Source: an uncultured Oscillospiraceae bacterium
GTDB taxonomy: Bacteria; Bacillota; Clostridia; Oscillospirales; Acutalibacteraceae
Assembly: GCA_900552285.1 (NCBI GenBank)
Contig: URYV01000002.1
Span: 1 to 34,645, forward strand
Direction: 5' to 3'
Length of the DNA: 34,645 bases
Below are positions 24,576-32,572 of the stretch, piece after piece (position 1 is the first letter of the stretch; each line of letters opens with the position of its first letter). Both the position numbers and the translations under genes were made by a program. The notes below the pieces were generated by a model, which was not told the origin of the DNA, made no database searches, and worked only from the letters and a program-made list of their open reading frames with translations.

Positions 24576-26231
24576 ATGACAGAAAATGAATACACGGAGC
24601 TTGCGGCGCTCCTTTTCCCCGATATAACCGAAACTCCCGAACAATGCGAACAGCGTTTTCCCAAAAGACAGCTTAAGGAGGGTGCGCGGGTGACCCGTTA
24701 CGCTCCCAGCCCCACGGGATTTATGCACATCGGAAATCTTTTCTCGGCCTTTATAAGCGAGCGGGTGGCTCACACTACCGGCGGCGTTTTTTATGTCAGA
24801 ATAGAAGATACCGATAAAAAGCGCGAGGTCGAGGGCGGCGTGAGCGGAATTCTCAGAGACCTTGCGGCCTTCGGCTGCACCGTTGACGAGGGAGTCATAT
24901 CCGAAACCGAGGAAAAGGGCGAATACGGTCCCTACCGTCAGTCAAACCGCAGGGAAATTTATCATGTTTTTGCGAAATCCCTTGTGGAAAAGGGATTTGC
25001 ATATCCCTGCTTTTGCTCGGCCGAGACCCTCGACGAGGTCAGAAAGCAGCAGGAGGCCGAAAAAAAGACCACGGGATATTACGGCAAATATGCCCGCTGC
25101 AGAGGCCTTTGCTTTGATGAGATAAAGGAAAATATCAAGGCGGGAAAGCCCTATGTGCTCCGTCTGCGTTCGCCGGGCAAAGAGGACGGCAAGGTCTTTT
25201 TCGACGATATGATAAAGGGCAAAATCGAGATGCCCGAAAACACCCAGGACATCGTTCTTCTCAAGACCGACGGAATCCCCACCTATCATTTCGCCCACGC
25301 CGTGGACGATCATCTTATGGGAACTACCCATGTTGTCAGAGGAGACGAGTGGATTGCTTCGGCGCCCGTTCACCTTCAGCTGTTTAAGCTGCTCGGATTT
25401 AAACCTCCGAAATATGCCCACATCGCTCCGCTTATGAAAGAGGAGGACGGCGGTAAACGCAAGCTTTCCAAGCGCAAGGACCCCGAGGCGGCCGTTTCCT
25501 TCTATTTTGAGCAGGGCTATCCAGCCGTTTCGGTGAGGGAATATCTGCTCACCCTTGCAAATTCCAATTATGAGGAGTGGCACAAGGTAAATAAAACCGC
25601 CTCTCAGGACGATTTTCCCTTTAACCTTAAAAAAATGTCCTCTTCGGGAGCGCTTTTTGACCTTGTAAAATTCGACGATGTAAGCAAAAACGTCATTTCG
25701 GGTATGTCGGCCGACGAGATGTATGAACAAATCGCCGCATGGGCGCAAAAGAACGACCCCGAATTTTTCAAAACCTTTACCTCGAATCCCGAGTTTTCCC
25801 GTTTTATTTTCACGATAGACCGTTCGGGTAAAAATCCCCGAAAGGACATTGCAAAGTGGAGCGAGGTGCCCGAATATACCGAATATTTCTATTCGGCTCC
25901 CGCCGCCTTCGATATGCCGGAAAATCTTTCGTCGGCGGACATAAAGGAAATACTTGAAAAATATGCCGAAAGCTATGACGGTTCTGCCGATAAGGACGGC
26001 TGGTTTGCAGGCATAAAGGCGCTGTGCGAGCCTCTCGGCTTTTGCCCGAACGTCAAGGAATATAAGCAAAATCCCGACGCCTTTAAGGGCCATGTGGGCG
26101 ATCTTTCCACCGTTTTGCGCGTTGCCGTCACGGGAAGAAGAAACACCCCCGATCTTTATGAGATCATGAAGCTGCTCGGCAGGGAAGAGGTCGTTTCCCG
26201 TCTTAAGGGAGCTGCGGAAAAGCTGAAGTGA
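24576..26231 (+). CDS. gltX: Glutamate--tRNA ligase
   Basis: A 551-residue class I synthetase that charges tRNA-Glu and, in bacteria lacking glutaminyl-tRNA synthetase, often also tRNA-Gln. The HIGH-type motif is PSPTGFMHIGN (His51) and the KMSKS-type motif is KLSKR (296-300). RIEDTDKKR and VDDHLMGTTHVVRGDEW are family blocks. About 40 residues precede the catalytic core, longer than in E. coli but usual for this Clostridia form. The ATG at 24576 has AAAGGA 9 bases upstream; the frame opens at 24504 inside the leader hairpin and is not a likely start. It ends overlapping sfsA by four bases. Confidence 0.95.
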   Translation: MTENEYTELAALLFPDITETPEQCEQRFPKRQLKEGARVTRYAPSPTGFMHIGNLFSAFISERVAHTTGGVFYVRIEDTDKKREVEGGVSGILRDLAAFGCTVDEGVISETEEKGEYGPYRQSNRREIYHVFAKSLVEKGFAYPCFCSAETLDEVRKQQEAEKKTTGYYGKYARCRGLCFDEIKENIKAGKPYVLRLRSPGKEDGKVFFDDMIKGKIEMPENTQDIVLLKTDGIPTYHFAHAVDDHLMGTTHVVRGDEWIASAPVHLQLFKLLGFKPPKYAHIAPLMKEEDGGKRKLSKRKDPEAAVSFYFEQGYPAVSVREYLLTLANSNYEEWHKVNKTASQDDFPFNLKKMSSSGALFDLVKFDDVSKNVISGMSADEMYEQIAAWAQKNDPEFFKTFTSNPEFSRFIFTIDRSGKNPRKDIAKWSEVPEYTEYFYSAPAAFDMPENLSSADIKEILEKYAESYDGSADKDGWFAGIKALCEPLGFCPNVKEYKQNPDAFKGHVGDLSTVLRVAVTGRRNTPDLYEIMKLLGREEVVSRLKGAAEKLK

Positions 26232-26923
26232 ACTATAAAAACATAACCGACGGTATTTTCAGACAGCGGCTCAACCGCTTTGAGGCGACGGTGGAAATTT
26301 GCGGAAAGACCGAGACGGTGCACGTTAAAAACACCGGGCGCTGTAAGGAACTTCTTGTGCCGGGCTGCAAGGCTTTTCTCGAAAGGTCGGAAAATCCCAA
26401 TCGCAAAACCGCCTATGACCTTACGGCGGTGGAGAAGAAAAGGGAGGGTAAACCGCCGCTTCTCATAAATATGGATTCCCAAATTCCCAACGCCGCCGCC
26501 GAAGAATGGCTTAAAAAGGGCAATGTTTTTTCCAAAAACGCCGAAATTCGCCGTGAGGTCAAATTTGAAAATTCACGGTTTGATTTTTACGTCGAGGACT
26601 GCGGCAAAAAGGCCTTTCTCGAGGTCAAGGGCGTGACCCTTGAAAAGGACGGAACCGCCCTTTTTCCCGACGCGCCGACGACGCGCGGGGTAAAACATAT
26701 AAACGAGCTTATTTCGGCAAAGGAGCGGGGCTTCGACTGCTATATTCTTTTTGTGATTCAGATGAAGGAAATAAGTGCTTTTATGCCAAATCGGGAAACT
26801 CATCCGGAATTCGCCGATGCGCTTTTGAGGGCAAAAGAGGCGGGGGTTGAAATACTCGCCTTCGACTGCGCCGTCACTCCGAAATCCATGGTGATAGAAG
26901 ATCCCGTTGAAATCAAACTATGA
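26228..26923 (+). CDS. sfsA: SfsA family DNA/RNA nuclease-like protein
   Basis: A 231-residue SfsA protein, normal length. Family blocks are visible: HVKNTGRCKELLVPG in the OB-like N-terminal part, then the PD-(D/E)XK-like nuclease core with FDFYVED, FLEVKGVTLE and FPDAPTTRGVKHINEL. E. coli SfsA was named for sugar fermentation stimulation, but the fold indicates nucleic-acid binding or cleavage. The GTG start overlaps the gltX stop (GTGA), indicating translational coupling. Confidence 0.93.
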   Translation: MNYKNITDGIFRQRLNRFEATVEICGKTETVHVKNTGRCKELLVPGCKAFLERSENPNRKTAYDLTAVEKKREGKPPLLINMDSQIPNAAAEEWLKKGNVFSKNAEIRREVKFENSRFDFYVEDCGKKAFLEVKGVTLEKDGTALFPDAPTTRGVKHINELISAKERGFDCYILFVIQMKEISAFMPNRETHPEFADALLRAKEAGVEILAFDCAVTPKSMVIEDPVEIKL

Positions 26924-26934
26924 AGGTGAATAAA

Positions 26935-27543
26935 ATGAAAATCCTTTTTCAGGGCGACAGCATAACCGACGCCGGCAGAAATTATGAAGATAAACACGAT
27001 CTCGGGCCGGGCTATCCGAAATATGCCGCCGAAATTATCGCGAAAAATCATCCCGATGCGGATTTTGAGTTTGTGAATTTGGGTATCGGCGGTAACAAAA
27101 CCGACGATCTCATAGCCCGTCTCGACAGCGATTTTATCGCCGAGCAGCCCGATTATCTTTCGATTTTGGTCGGAGTTAACGATTGCTGGCATTTTGCCGA
27201 AAAAAGAAATTTCCGCCACGTTTCGGTTTTCGAGCGGAATTACCGCAAAATTCTCACCGAAATAAAGCAGAAAACAAGCGCAAAAATCATGCTTGTCGAG
27301 CCCTTTTTGCTTCCCGTGAAGGATAAGGCCTTTTGGCGGTATAAGGTGGATGAGGAAATTGTCGCCGTGAGGGCGCTTGCGTCGGAATTCGGCTGTGTGC
27401 TTTGCCCTATGGACGGGCTGCTCGCGGCGGAATACTGCGGCAAAAATCTTTCGGAGTTTTCCGAGGACGGGGTTCATCCGCTGAAAAAACAGGCCGAGGT
27501 CATGGGAAGAATTTACGCCGAATACTTCGAAAAGCTGCTCTGA
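26935..27543 (+). CDS. SGNH/GDSL-family hydrolase
   Basis: A 202-residue cytoplasmic SGNH hydrolase. Block I is FQGDSITD (nucleophile Ser9), block II Gly is in LGIGGNKT, block III is VGVNDCW and block V is DGVHP with the catalytic Asp and His. The group includes esterases, lipases and carbohydrate deacetylases; substrate cannot be told. The ATG at 26935 has AAGGTG about 7 bases upstream and begins directly before the conserved strand; an alternative ATG at 26920 overlaps the sfsA stop but has no ribosome site. It ends the gltX-sfsA operon. The gap after it holds only an imperfect hairpin without a U-run. Confidence 0.88.
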   Translation: MKILFQGDSITDAGRNYEDKHDLGPGYPKYAAEIIAKNHPDADFEFVNLGIGGNKTDDLIARLDSDFIAEQPDYLSILVGVNDCWHFAEKRNFRHVSVFERNYRKILTEIKQKTSAKIMLVEPFLLPVKDKAFWRYKVDEEIVAVRALASEFGCVLCPMDGLLAAEYCGKNLSEFSEDGVHPLKKQAEVMGRIYAEYFEKLL

Positions 27544-27587
27544 TATGTCAATAAGATATTGTGACAGAACTTTAACCTTTTAAATTA

Positions 27588-27616
27588 TTGACACTTTTTG
27601 CTTTTTATGGTATAAT
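27588..27616 (+). promoter_or_regulatory. Consensus promoter of the amino acid ABC operon
   Basis: TTGACA (27588-27593), a 17-base spacer and TATAAT (27611-27616) match the SigA consensus exactly, with TGG before the -10 as an extended element. The leader is short, about 28 bases. Confidence 0.93.
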
Positions 27617-27650
27617 TTCTTCATTATATTATACATTGGAGGAGATTCTG

Positions 27651-28436
27651 ATGAAAAAATTTGCAAAAATTTCCGCTCTTTTCCTTGCGGTCGCCATGAC
27701 GGCAACCTGCTTCGCATCCTGCGGCAAGAGTGAGGATAAAAAGGATGACGGCAAGGCCGAGGGAAAAACCTGGGTCATCGCCACCGACACCGTTTTCAAG
27801 CCCTTCGAGTATACCGATGCTTCGGGCAACTTTGTCGGCATCGATGTTGACATCGTGGCCGCCATTGCCGAGGACCAGGGATTTGAATACAAGCTCAACA
27901 GCCTCGGTTGGGACGCTTCCATCGCCGCCTGCCAGGCCGGTCAGGCCGACGCCATGATCGCCGGCGCATCCATAACCGAAAAGAGAAAGTCCACCGGTTG
28001 GATATTCTCCGACGGATATTACACCGCAACCCAGTGCATGGCCGTTGCTCCCGATTCGACGATTGCCTCCTTTGAGAATCTCAGAGGAAAGACCGTCGCC
28101 GTCAAAAACGGAACCGAGGGCAAAACCTATGCCGAGAGCCTGAAGGACCAGTACGGCTTCGAGATCACCATTCTCGAGGATTCTCCCACAATGTATCAGG
28201 CCGTTGTTGGCGGTCAGGCTGCAGCCTGCTTTGAGGACACCCCCATTATGAAGGCTTCCATCAAGGACGGAGTTGACCTTAAGATTGTTGACGGCAGCGA
28301 GAACGAGGGTTCCCCCTACGGTCTTGCCGTGTTCAGCTCCGACAAACAGGAAATCCTTGATATGTTCAATGCCGGTCTTAAGAACATTAAGGCAAACGGC
28401 AAATATGACGAGATAATCAGCAAATATCTCGGCTAA
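27651..28436 (+). CDS. Polar amino acid ABC transporter, substrate-binding lipoprotein
   Basis: A 261-residue family 3 solute-binding protein. The signal MKKFAKISALFLAVAMTATC with FASC gives Cys23 as the lipidated residue, followed by a charged linker. The mature domain has TVFKPFEYTDASGNFVGIDV, GWDASIAACQAGQADAMIAG and GKTVAVKNGTEG, typical of GlnH/HisJ-like proteins that bind polar amino acids. The exact ligand is not readable. GGAGGAG precedes the ATG by about 6 bases. A strong promoter and a hairpin behind the gene suggest it is made in excess over the permease and ATPase. Confidence 0.93.
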   Translation: MKKFAKISALFLAVAMTATCFASCGKSEDKKDDGKAEGKTWVIATDTVFKPFEYTDASGNFVGIDVDIVAAIAEDQGFEYKLNSLGWDASIAACQAGQADAMIAGASITEKRKSTGWIFSDGYYTATQCMAVAPDSTIASFENLRGKTVAVKNGTEGKTYAESLKDQYGFEITILEDSPTMYQAVVGGQAAACFEDTPIMKASIKDGVDLKIVDGSENEGSPYGLAVFSSDKQEILDMFNAGLKNIKANGKYDEIISKYLG

Positions 28437-28478
28437 ATTTCGGCAAAACGCGCTTTGACAAAGATTTTGCGCGGTGAG

Positions 28479-28515
28479 ACGGAATACCGTTTTTTCGGTA
28501 TTCCGTTTCTATTCT
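28479..28515 (+). terminator. Intra-operon hairpin, probable partial terminator
   Basis: ACGGAATACCG (28479-28489) pairs perfectly with CGGTATTCCGT (28496-28506) around a TTTTTT loop, then TTCTATTCT. The interrupted U-run implies partial termination, leaving more mRNA for the binding protein than for the downstream permease and ATPase. Confidence 0.7.
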
Positions 28516-28531
28516 GAAAGGAGCTCTGTCT

Positions 28532-29203
28532 GTGATAACCATAATTACCCAATACGGAGAACTGTTGCTGCGGGCAATGGGGCAAACCCTGCTTCTTGCT
28601 CTTTGCGGCCTGTTTTTCGCCTGTATTATCGGACTTGTGTTCGGTATGATGAGTGTGCTCAAAAGCAAGGTGTGCAGAGCCATTGCGCAGATCTTTGTGG
28701 ACATTGTGCGCGGCGTTCCCATGATCGTTCTGGCCTTCTTTGTTTTCTTCGGAGTGCCATATTTCTTTAAAAACGTTTTGGGAAATAACATAACCCTTTC
28801 GGCGCTGACGGCCGGTACCATATGTCTCGCTTTAAACTGCGGCGCATATATGGCGGAAATTATCCGCGCCGGTATTCAGTCGGTGGATAAAGGCCAGATG
28901 GAGGCGGCAAGAAGCCTCGGTCTGACATATTGGAAGTCCATGAGAAAGGTCGTCCTTCCTCAGGCCATCCGAACCATGATCCCCAGCATCATCAATCAGT
29001 TCATCATCACTCTTAAGGATACATCCATTCTTTCGGTTATCGGTTTCCCCGAACTTGTCAACAGCGCCAAAAACGTTGTCGCCATAACCTTCAAATCCTT
29101 TGAAACATGGCTTATAGTGGGCATTATGTATCTCATCATAATAACCGCCCTTTCAAAGCTTGCAAAGGTTCTCGAAAGGAGGCTAAACCGTGGCCGTCAA
29201 TAA
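28532..29203 (+). CDS. Polar amino acid ABC transporter, permease
   Basis: A 223-residue HisM/GlnP-type permease. It has several hydrophobic segments and the EAA loop EAARSLGLTYWKSMRKVVLP (about 131-150) that docks on the ATPase, followed by the usual PQAIRTMIPSIINQFI. The start is GTG with AAAGGAG 8 bases upstream. The end overlaps the ATPase gene by 14 bases. A single permease gene suggests a homodimeric channel. Confidence 0.95.
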   Translation: MITIITQYGELLLRAMGQTLLLALCGLFFACIIGLVFGMMSVLKSKVCRAIAQIFVDIVRGVPMIVLAFFVFFGVPYFFKNVLGNNITLSALTAGTICLALNCGAYMAEIIRAGIQSVDKGQMEAARSLGLTYWKSMRKVVLPQAIRTMIPSIINQFIITLKDTSILSVIGFPELVNSAKNVVAITFKSFETWLIVGIMYLIIITALSKLAKVLERRLNRGRQ

Positions 29204-29960
29204 AAATAACGTAAAAATTCATGTGGAGCATCTTGAAAAGACCTTCGGAAAAATCGAGGTGCTTAAGGATATTTCCAACGACATATACGAGGGTGAGGTC
29301 GTGGTCGTTATCGGCCCCTCCGGCTCGGGAAAATCCACCTTTCTGCGTTGTCTCAACCGTCTTGAGCAGCCTACCGGCGGAACCATAATCGTCGACGGTT
29401 TCGATATTTCCGACAAAAAGGTGAATATCAACAAGGTGCGCGAAAACATCGGAATGGTGTTTCAGCACTTTAATCTGTTCAACAATCTGAACGTGCTTCA
29501 GAATCTTATGCTTGCTCCCGTCGACGTCAAAAAAATGACCAAGGAGGAAGCCAAGGAAAAGGCGCTTAAAATGCTCGACCGCGTCGGACTGTCCGACAAG
29601 GCAGACGCCTTTCCGTCCCAGCTTTCGGGCGGTCAGAAGCAGCGTGTGGCCATTGCCCGCGCCCTTTGCATGAATCCCGACATTATGCTTTTCGACGAGC
29701 CCACCTCGGCTCTCGACCCCGAAATGGTGGGAGAGGTGCTTCAGGTTATGAAAAAGCTTGCCGCCGAAGGTATGACCATGGTGGTCGTCACCCACGAAAT
29801 GGGTTTTGCCAAGGACGTGGCCGACAGGGTGCTGTTTATGTCCGACGGATATATTGTGGAGGAGGGAACCCCCGAAGAGGTTTTCATGAATCCGCAAAAC
29901 CAAAGAACCAAGGACTTTTTGAGCTGTGTGCTTGATTTGTCCGCTCCCGAGGAGCTTTAA
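29190..29960 (+). CDS. Polar amino acid ABC transporter, ATP-binding protein
   Basis: A 256-residue ATPase of the GlnQ/HisP group. Walker A is GPSGSGKST (Lys48), the signature is LSGGQKQR, Walker B is IMLFDEPTSALDP and the H-loop is VVVTHEMGF. The start is GTG behind AAAGGAGG, inside the end of the permease gene. The length and the GlnQ-like sequence throughout make the assignment to polar amino acids secure; the individual substrate is not known. Confidence 0.96.
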   Translation: MAVNKNNVKIHVEHLEKTFGKIEVLKDISNDIYEGEVVVVIGPSGSGKSTFLRCLNRLEQPTGGTIIVDGFDISDKKVNINKVRENIGMVFQHFNLFNNLNVLQNLMLAPVDVKKMTKEEAKEKALKMLDRVGLSDKADAFPSQLSGGQKQRVAIARALCMNPDIMLFDEPTSALDPEMVGEVLQVMKKLAAEGMTMVVVTHEMGFAKDVADRVLFMSDGYIVEEGTPEEVFMNPQNQRTKDFLSCVLDLSAPEEL

Positions 29961-30592
29961 TGGGTATCGTAAACTACGGGCAGTTTGTGGTTTCGGCCAT
30001 ATTGCTTAATTTGGTGCCCGGCTCGGACACGGTTTATGTCCTCACCCGCGCGATGGTGGGCGGAAGAAAAAAGGGTGTGATTTCGGCTCTCGGAATTTCC
30101 ACCGGTATTCTTGTGCACACGCTTCTCGCGGCGCTCGGCCTTTCGGTTATATTGCGGGAATCGGCATTGGCCTTTAACATTATGAAATTTGCCGGGGCGG
30201 GCTATCTCGTCTTTCTCGGTATAAAGGCCATTGTCAGCAAAAAGCCGCTTTTCGATTCCGACCCCGAAAGTCTCGACGAAAGCCCCTTGAAGGTATATCG
30301 TCAGGGAGTGCTCACAAATGTCCTCAATCCCAAGGCGGCGCTTTTTTTCCTTGCCCTGATGCCTCAGTTTGTTTCGCAAAGCGCAGGGTCATCACCGCTG
30401 CCGTTTCTTGCTTTGGGGTTGACCTTTTTCACCACAAGCACGATTTGGAGCGTTGTTCTGGCCTTTGCCGCGTCCTTTGCAAATGCGCTGCTTCGTAAAA
30501 ACGAAAGGGTGCAAAATGGTGCCGGAAAGGCGACCGGAATCATTTATATACTGCTCGGTCTCAATGTTTTGAGAAGTAAAATTTCTGCATAA
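29960..30592 (+). CDS. LysE/RhtB-family amino acid exporter
   Basis: A 210-residue integral membrane protein of the LysE superfamily. The N-terminal LNLVPGSDTVYVLTRAMVGG matches the PGP-type motif region of RhtB proteins, and about six hydrophobic segments are visible. Such proteins export amino acids such as homoserine, threonine or leucine. The ATG shares a base with the ATPase stop (TAATG), so an importer and an exporter are coupled in one operon, perhaps to balance amino acid pools. A strong terminator follows. Confidence 0.88.
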   Translation: MGIVNYGQFVVSAILLNLVPGSDTVYVLTRAMVGGRKKGVISALGISTGILVHTLLAALGLSVILRESALAFNIMKFAGAGYLVFLGIKAIVSKKPLFDSDPESLDESPLKVYRQGVLTNVLNPKAALFFLALMPQFVSQSAGSSPLPFLALGLTFFTTSTIWSVVLAFAASFANALLRKNERVQNGAGKATGIIYILLGLNVLRSKISA

Positions 30593-30632
30593 AAAAATTA
30601 AGGAGTGTTCATGACGAACACTCCTTTTTTCT
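30591..30632. terminator. Bidirectional terminator
   Basis: AAGGAGTGTTC (30600-30610) and GAACACTCCTT (30616-30626) form an 11-bp perfect stem with loop ATGAC, with T-rich sequence to the right and AAAAAAATT to the left. It ends both the transporter operon and the thioredoxin operon. Confidence 0.92.
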
Positions 30633-30643
30633 TGGCTTTGTGT

Positions 30644-30961
30644 TTAAAGATTTTCAAACATTGCGACGATCTGCTCTTTTGAGCGGCCGCCGACGGCGGT
30701 ATTGACCGCCTTGCCGTCCTTGAAAACCATAAGGGTGGGGATGCTTTCAATGCCGAAGGAAAGTGCAAGGCTTTCGGCCTCGTCCACGTTTATTTTAACC
30801 ACCTTGACCTTGTCGGAATATTCCTCGGCAATTTCGGCAACGGTGGGAGCAAGCATCATGCAGGGGCCGCACCAGCTTGCCCAAAAATCCACGAGCACGG
30901 GCTTTTCGCTCTGCAAAACTTCCGTTTCAAAATTTTTGTCGGTAACGTTTATTTCCGCCAT
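30644..30961 (-). CDS. trxA: Thioredoxin
   Basis: A 105-residue thioredoxin with the active site WASWCGPCMM (Cys31 and Cys34), the cis-Pro segment ESIPTLMVF and the usual C-terminus. It reduces protein disulfides in the cytoplasm. AAGGAG lies about 10 bases before the ATG. It is 15 bases behind a ferredoxin-thioredoxin-reductase-like gene, which suggests that electrons may reach it from ferredoxin as well as, or instead of, NADPH-thioredoxin reductase. Confidence 0.96.
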   Translation of the reverse strand: MAEINVTDKNFETEVLQSEKPVLVDFWASWCGPCMMLAPTVAEIAEEYSDKVKVVKINVDEAESLALSFGIESIPTLMVFKDGKAVNTAVGGRSKEQIVAMFENL

Positions 30962-30976
30962 TTAAAAAAACTCCTT

Positions 30977-31177
30977 TCAGTCCTTTGATTTATAATAGAG
31001 CATACAATGGCAAAAGCCCTCGAAGTTTTTGTCCTTTATCTGCTCTCTGAATTCCTTGCACATACATTTCCAGTCGTCGGTTCGTGCCGTTCTGCAGGGG
31101 CAGTAACCGCCGGTTCTTTTAAGCCCTTCTTTGACAAGACGAACCACTTCCTTGTCGGGATTGAGTTTGACGGCCAT
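30977..31177 (-). CDS. Ferredoxin-thioredoxin reductase catalytic-subunit-like protein
   Basis: A 66-residue protein with three Cys-x-Cys pairs: CPC (26-28), CMC (38-40) and CHC (56-58), in YCPCR, KCMCKEF and FCHCMLYYK. This is the cysteine set of the FTR catalytic beta subunit, which holds a 4Fe-4S cluster next to the redox-active disulfide, but spacing differs (9 and 15 residues instead of 16 and 8 in plants) and the chain is shorter. Similar short forms occur in anaerobes. AAGGAGG is 7 bases before the ATG. Its partner is thioredoxin directly downstream; no variable alpha subunit or ferredoxin is nearby. It has its own promoter behind tmcAL. Confidence 0.85.
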   Translation of the reverse strand: MAVKLNPDKEVVRLVKEGLKRTGGYCPCRTARTDDWKCMCKEFREQIKDKNFEGFCHCMLYYKSKD

Positions 31178-31196
31178 ATTTCGGCCTCCTTTTTAT

Positions 31197-31233
31197 TTAA
31201 GCAAGCTTAAGCAAGCGGTGCTTTTTTGCTTAA
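31197..31233. promoter_or_regulatory. Tandem and inverted TTAAGCAA repeats over the FTR-trx start site
   Basis: TTAAGCAAGC occurs twice in tandem (31197-31206 and 31207-31216) and TTGCTTAA (31226-31233) is inverted relative to them. The inverted copy overlaps the expected transcription start near 31231. This is a typical place for a repressor site, or an RNA stem-loop in the leader. Related arms occur in the gltX leader. Confidence 0.6.
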
Positions 31234-31237
31234 CTTT

Positions 31238-31265
31238 ATTATACCTTGTTTCTGTTAAAAAACAA
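31238..31265 (-). promoter_or_regulatory. Promoter of the FTR-trx operon
   Basis: TATAAT (31243-31238) has TTGTTT (31265-31260) 16 bases upstream. It lies between the tmcAL stop and the repeats, so FTR and thioredoxin can be expressed independently of tmcAL. Confidence 0.65.
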
Positions 31266-31270
31266 TGAAT

Positions 31271-32458
31271 TTACGAGAAAAAGTTTTCGGTGAACTCAAG
31301 CCCGCTTTTTTCGGGCGGGTCAAATGCGAGGGAGACAAGGTCGGCGGCAAGGCTTTCGACGGCAAAAACGTCTTTTGCTTTTTCGGAAATTTTGGGTATT
31401 TCCGAGGCCTTTGTTACCACGGGCACCGACGCGGTTTTTTTGATGATTTTAAGAGCCTCGCGGCCGGTTTCGTTAAATCCGAGCACGCGGATATAGGGCG
31501 GGAAAACGTGGGCAAGCTCTTTTGTTATTCCGAGCACCGAGCACATTAAAATACGCCGTATCCTCGATTTTGTGTATCGTTTTCCCGAGCAATATTCGAC
31601 AATTTCCTCAATACTTGTGTGTTTTTTTATGCCCTCGCAAATCAGATTTTCCATGCCCTCGCAAACTCCGTTTATCTGCGAAATGTCGTCGGGACCGAGT
31701 TTCCTCAGCGAAAAAAGCATGGCGTTTTCAATTCGCGATATGTCAAGGGGAGCGCGGCCTCTTTCGGCTTCATTTGATATAATATCAAAGCTGCCTTTTG
31801 GCATGAATTGCGCTGCCGACTGTATGTCGTTTCTCATTATTTCCCGAAGCTTTGTGGCCGAGCATATGTTTTCGAAAATTTCACCCGAACCGTGCAAAGC
31901 ACCCTTGCGCGGAACGGCTACCGGGGTGACCGCCGAACCGATTTTTTTAAGGGCGGAAATATATTCGAGGGCCAAAATATTGTTGGGCTTTGAAATTATA
32001 TCTGCAAATTCGGGGTTAATTTCAAAAAGAGCCTGTTGCCTTGATGAGGGCAGCGAACAACCGTTTTTGAGAGCGTTTTTGACGGCGTCGGTGTTTTCAA
32101 TGGTCTCAAGAGCCTTTAAAACATCGAAAAGTCTGTCGGGGGTTTCCTCCTCGCAGCCGAATGTAAGAAAATCCGCACACCCGAGAGCGTCGATTGTTTT
32201 GACTCCTCCCGCGGCAAAATCGGGGGCGGGGGAAAGGGTGTAACAAAGGGGCAGCTCGATAACAAGATCGGCTCCGCCCGCCGCGGCCGCCTTTGCCTTG
32301 GCGGTTTTGATACACACCGAAAGCTCCCCTCTTTGGGAAAAAAGGCCGCCGCAAACCGCAACCGCACAGTCGCTTCCGCGTTCCTTTGCAGCCTTTATCT
32401 GATATGCGTGGCCGTTGTGAAAGGGGTTGTATTCGGCAATAATTCCGGTTATTTTCAT
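31271..32458 (-). CDS. tmcAL: tRNA(Met) cytidine acetate ligase TmcAL
   Basis: A 395-residue YlbM/TmcAL protein, which activates acetate with ATP and acetylates C34 of elongator tRNA-Met to ac4C. The nucleotidylyltransferase motif FHNGH (13-17) follows GIIAEYNP; the later block reads CGGLFSQRGEL where most members have SGNFVQRGE; DLVIELP and FGCEEE follow. The ATG at 32458 begins the conserved strand and has AGGA about 9 bases upstream; the frame opens at 32494. It is divergent from ackA. No terminator is apparent behind it, so some transcripts may continue into FTR-trx. Confidence 0.93.
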   Translation of the reverse strand: MKITGIIAEYNPFHNGHAYQIKAAKERGSDCAVAVCGGLFSQRGELSVCIKTAKAKAAAAGGADLVIELPLCYTLSPAPDFAAGGVKTIDALGCADFLTFGCEEETPDRLFDVLKALETIENTDAVKNALKNGCSLPSSRQQALFEINPEFADIISKPNNILALEYISALKKIGSAVTPVAVPRKGALHGSGEIFENICSATKLREIMRNDIQSAAQFMPKGSFDIISNEAERGRAPLDISRIENAMLFSLRKLGPDDISQINGVCEGMENLICEGIKKHTSIEEIVEYCSGKRYTKSRIRRILMCSVLGITKELAHVFPPYIRVLGFNETGREALKIIKKTASVPVVTKASEIPKISEKAKDVFAVESLAADLVSLAFDPPEKSGLEFTENFFS

Positions 32459-32476
32459 TTTTTTGGTCCTATTCAC

Positions 32477-32505
32477 TTGAAATTTCGAAGTCAATGTTCT
32501 ATAAT
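32477..32505 (+). promoter_or_regulatory. Promoter of ackA
   Basis: TTGAAA (32477-32482) and TATAAT (32500-32505) are separated by 17 bases, giving a start near 32512 and a leader of about 60 bases before the ATG at 32573. Confidence 0.82.
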
Positions 32506-32572
32506 AAATCGGTAAGTCTATTCTACAATATTATGCCTGTAATTTCAAGTATAACGGAAAAGGAGAAAACAT

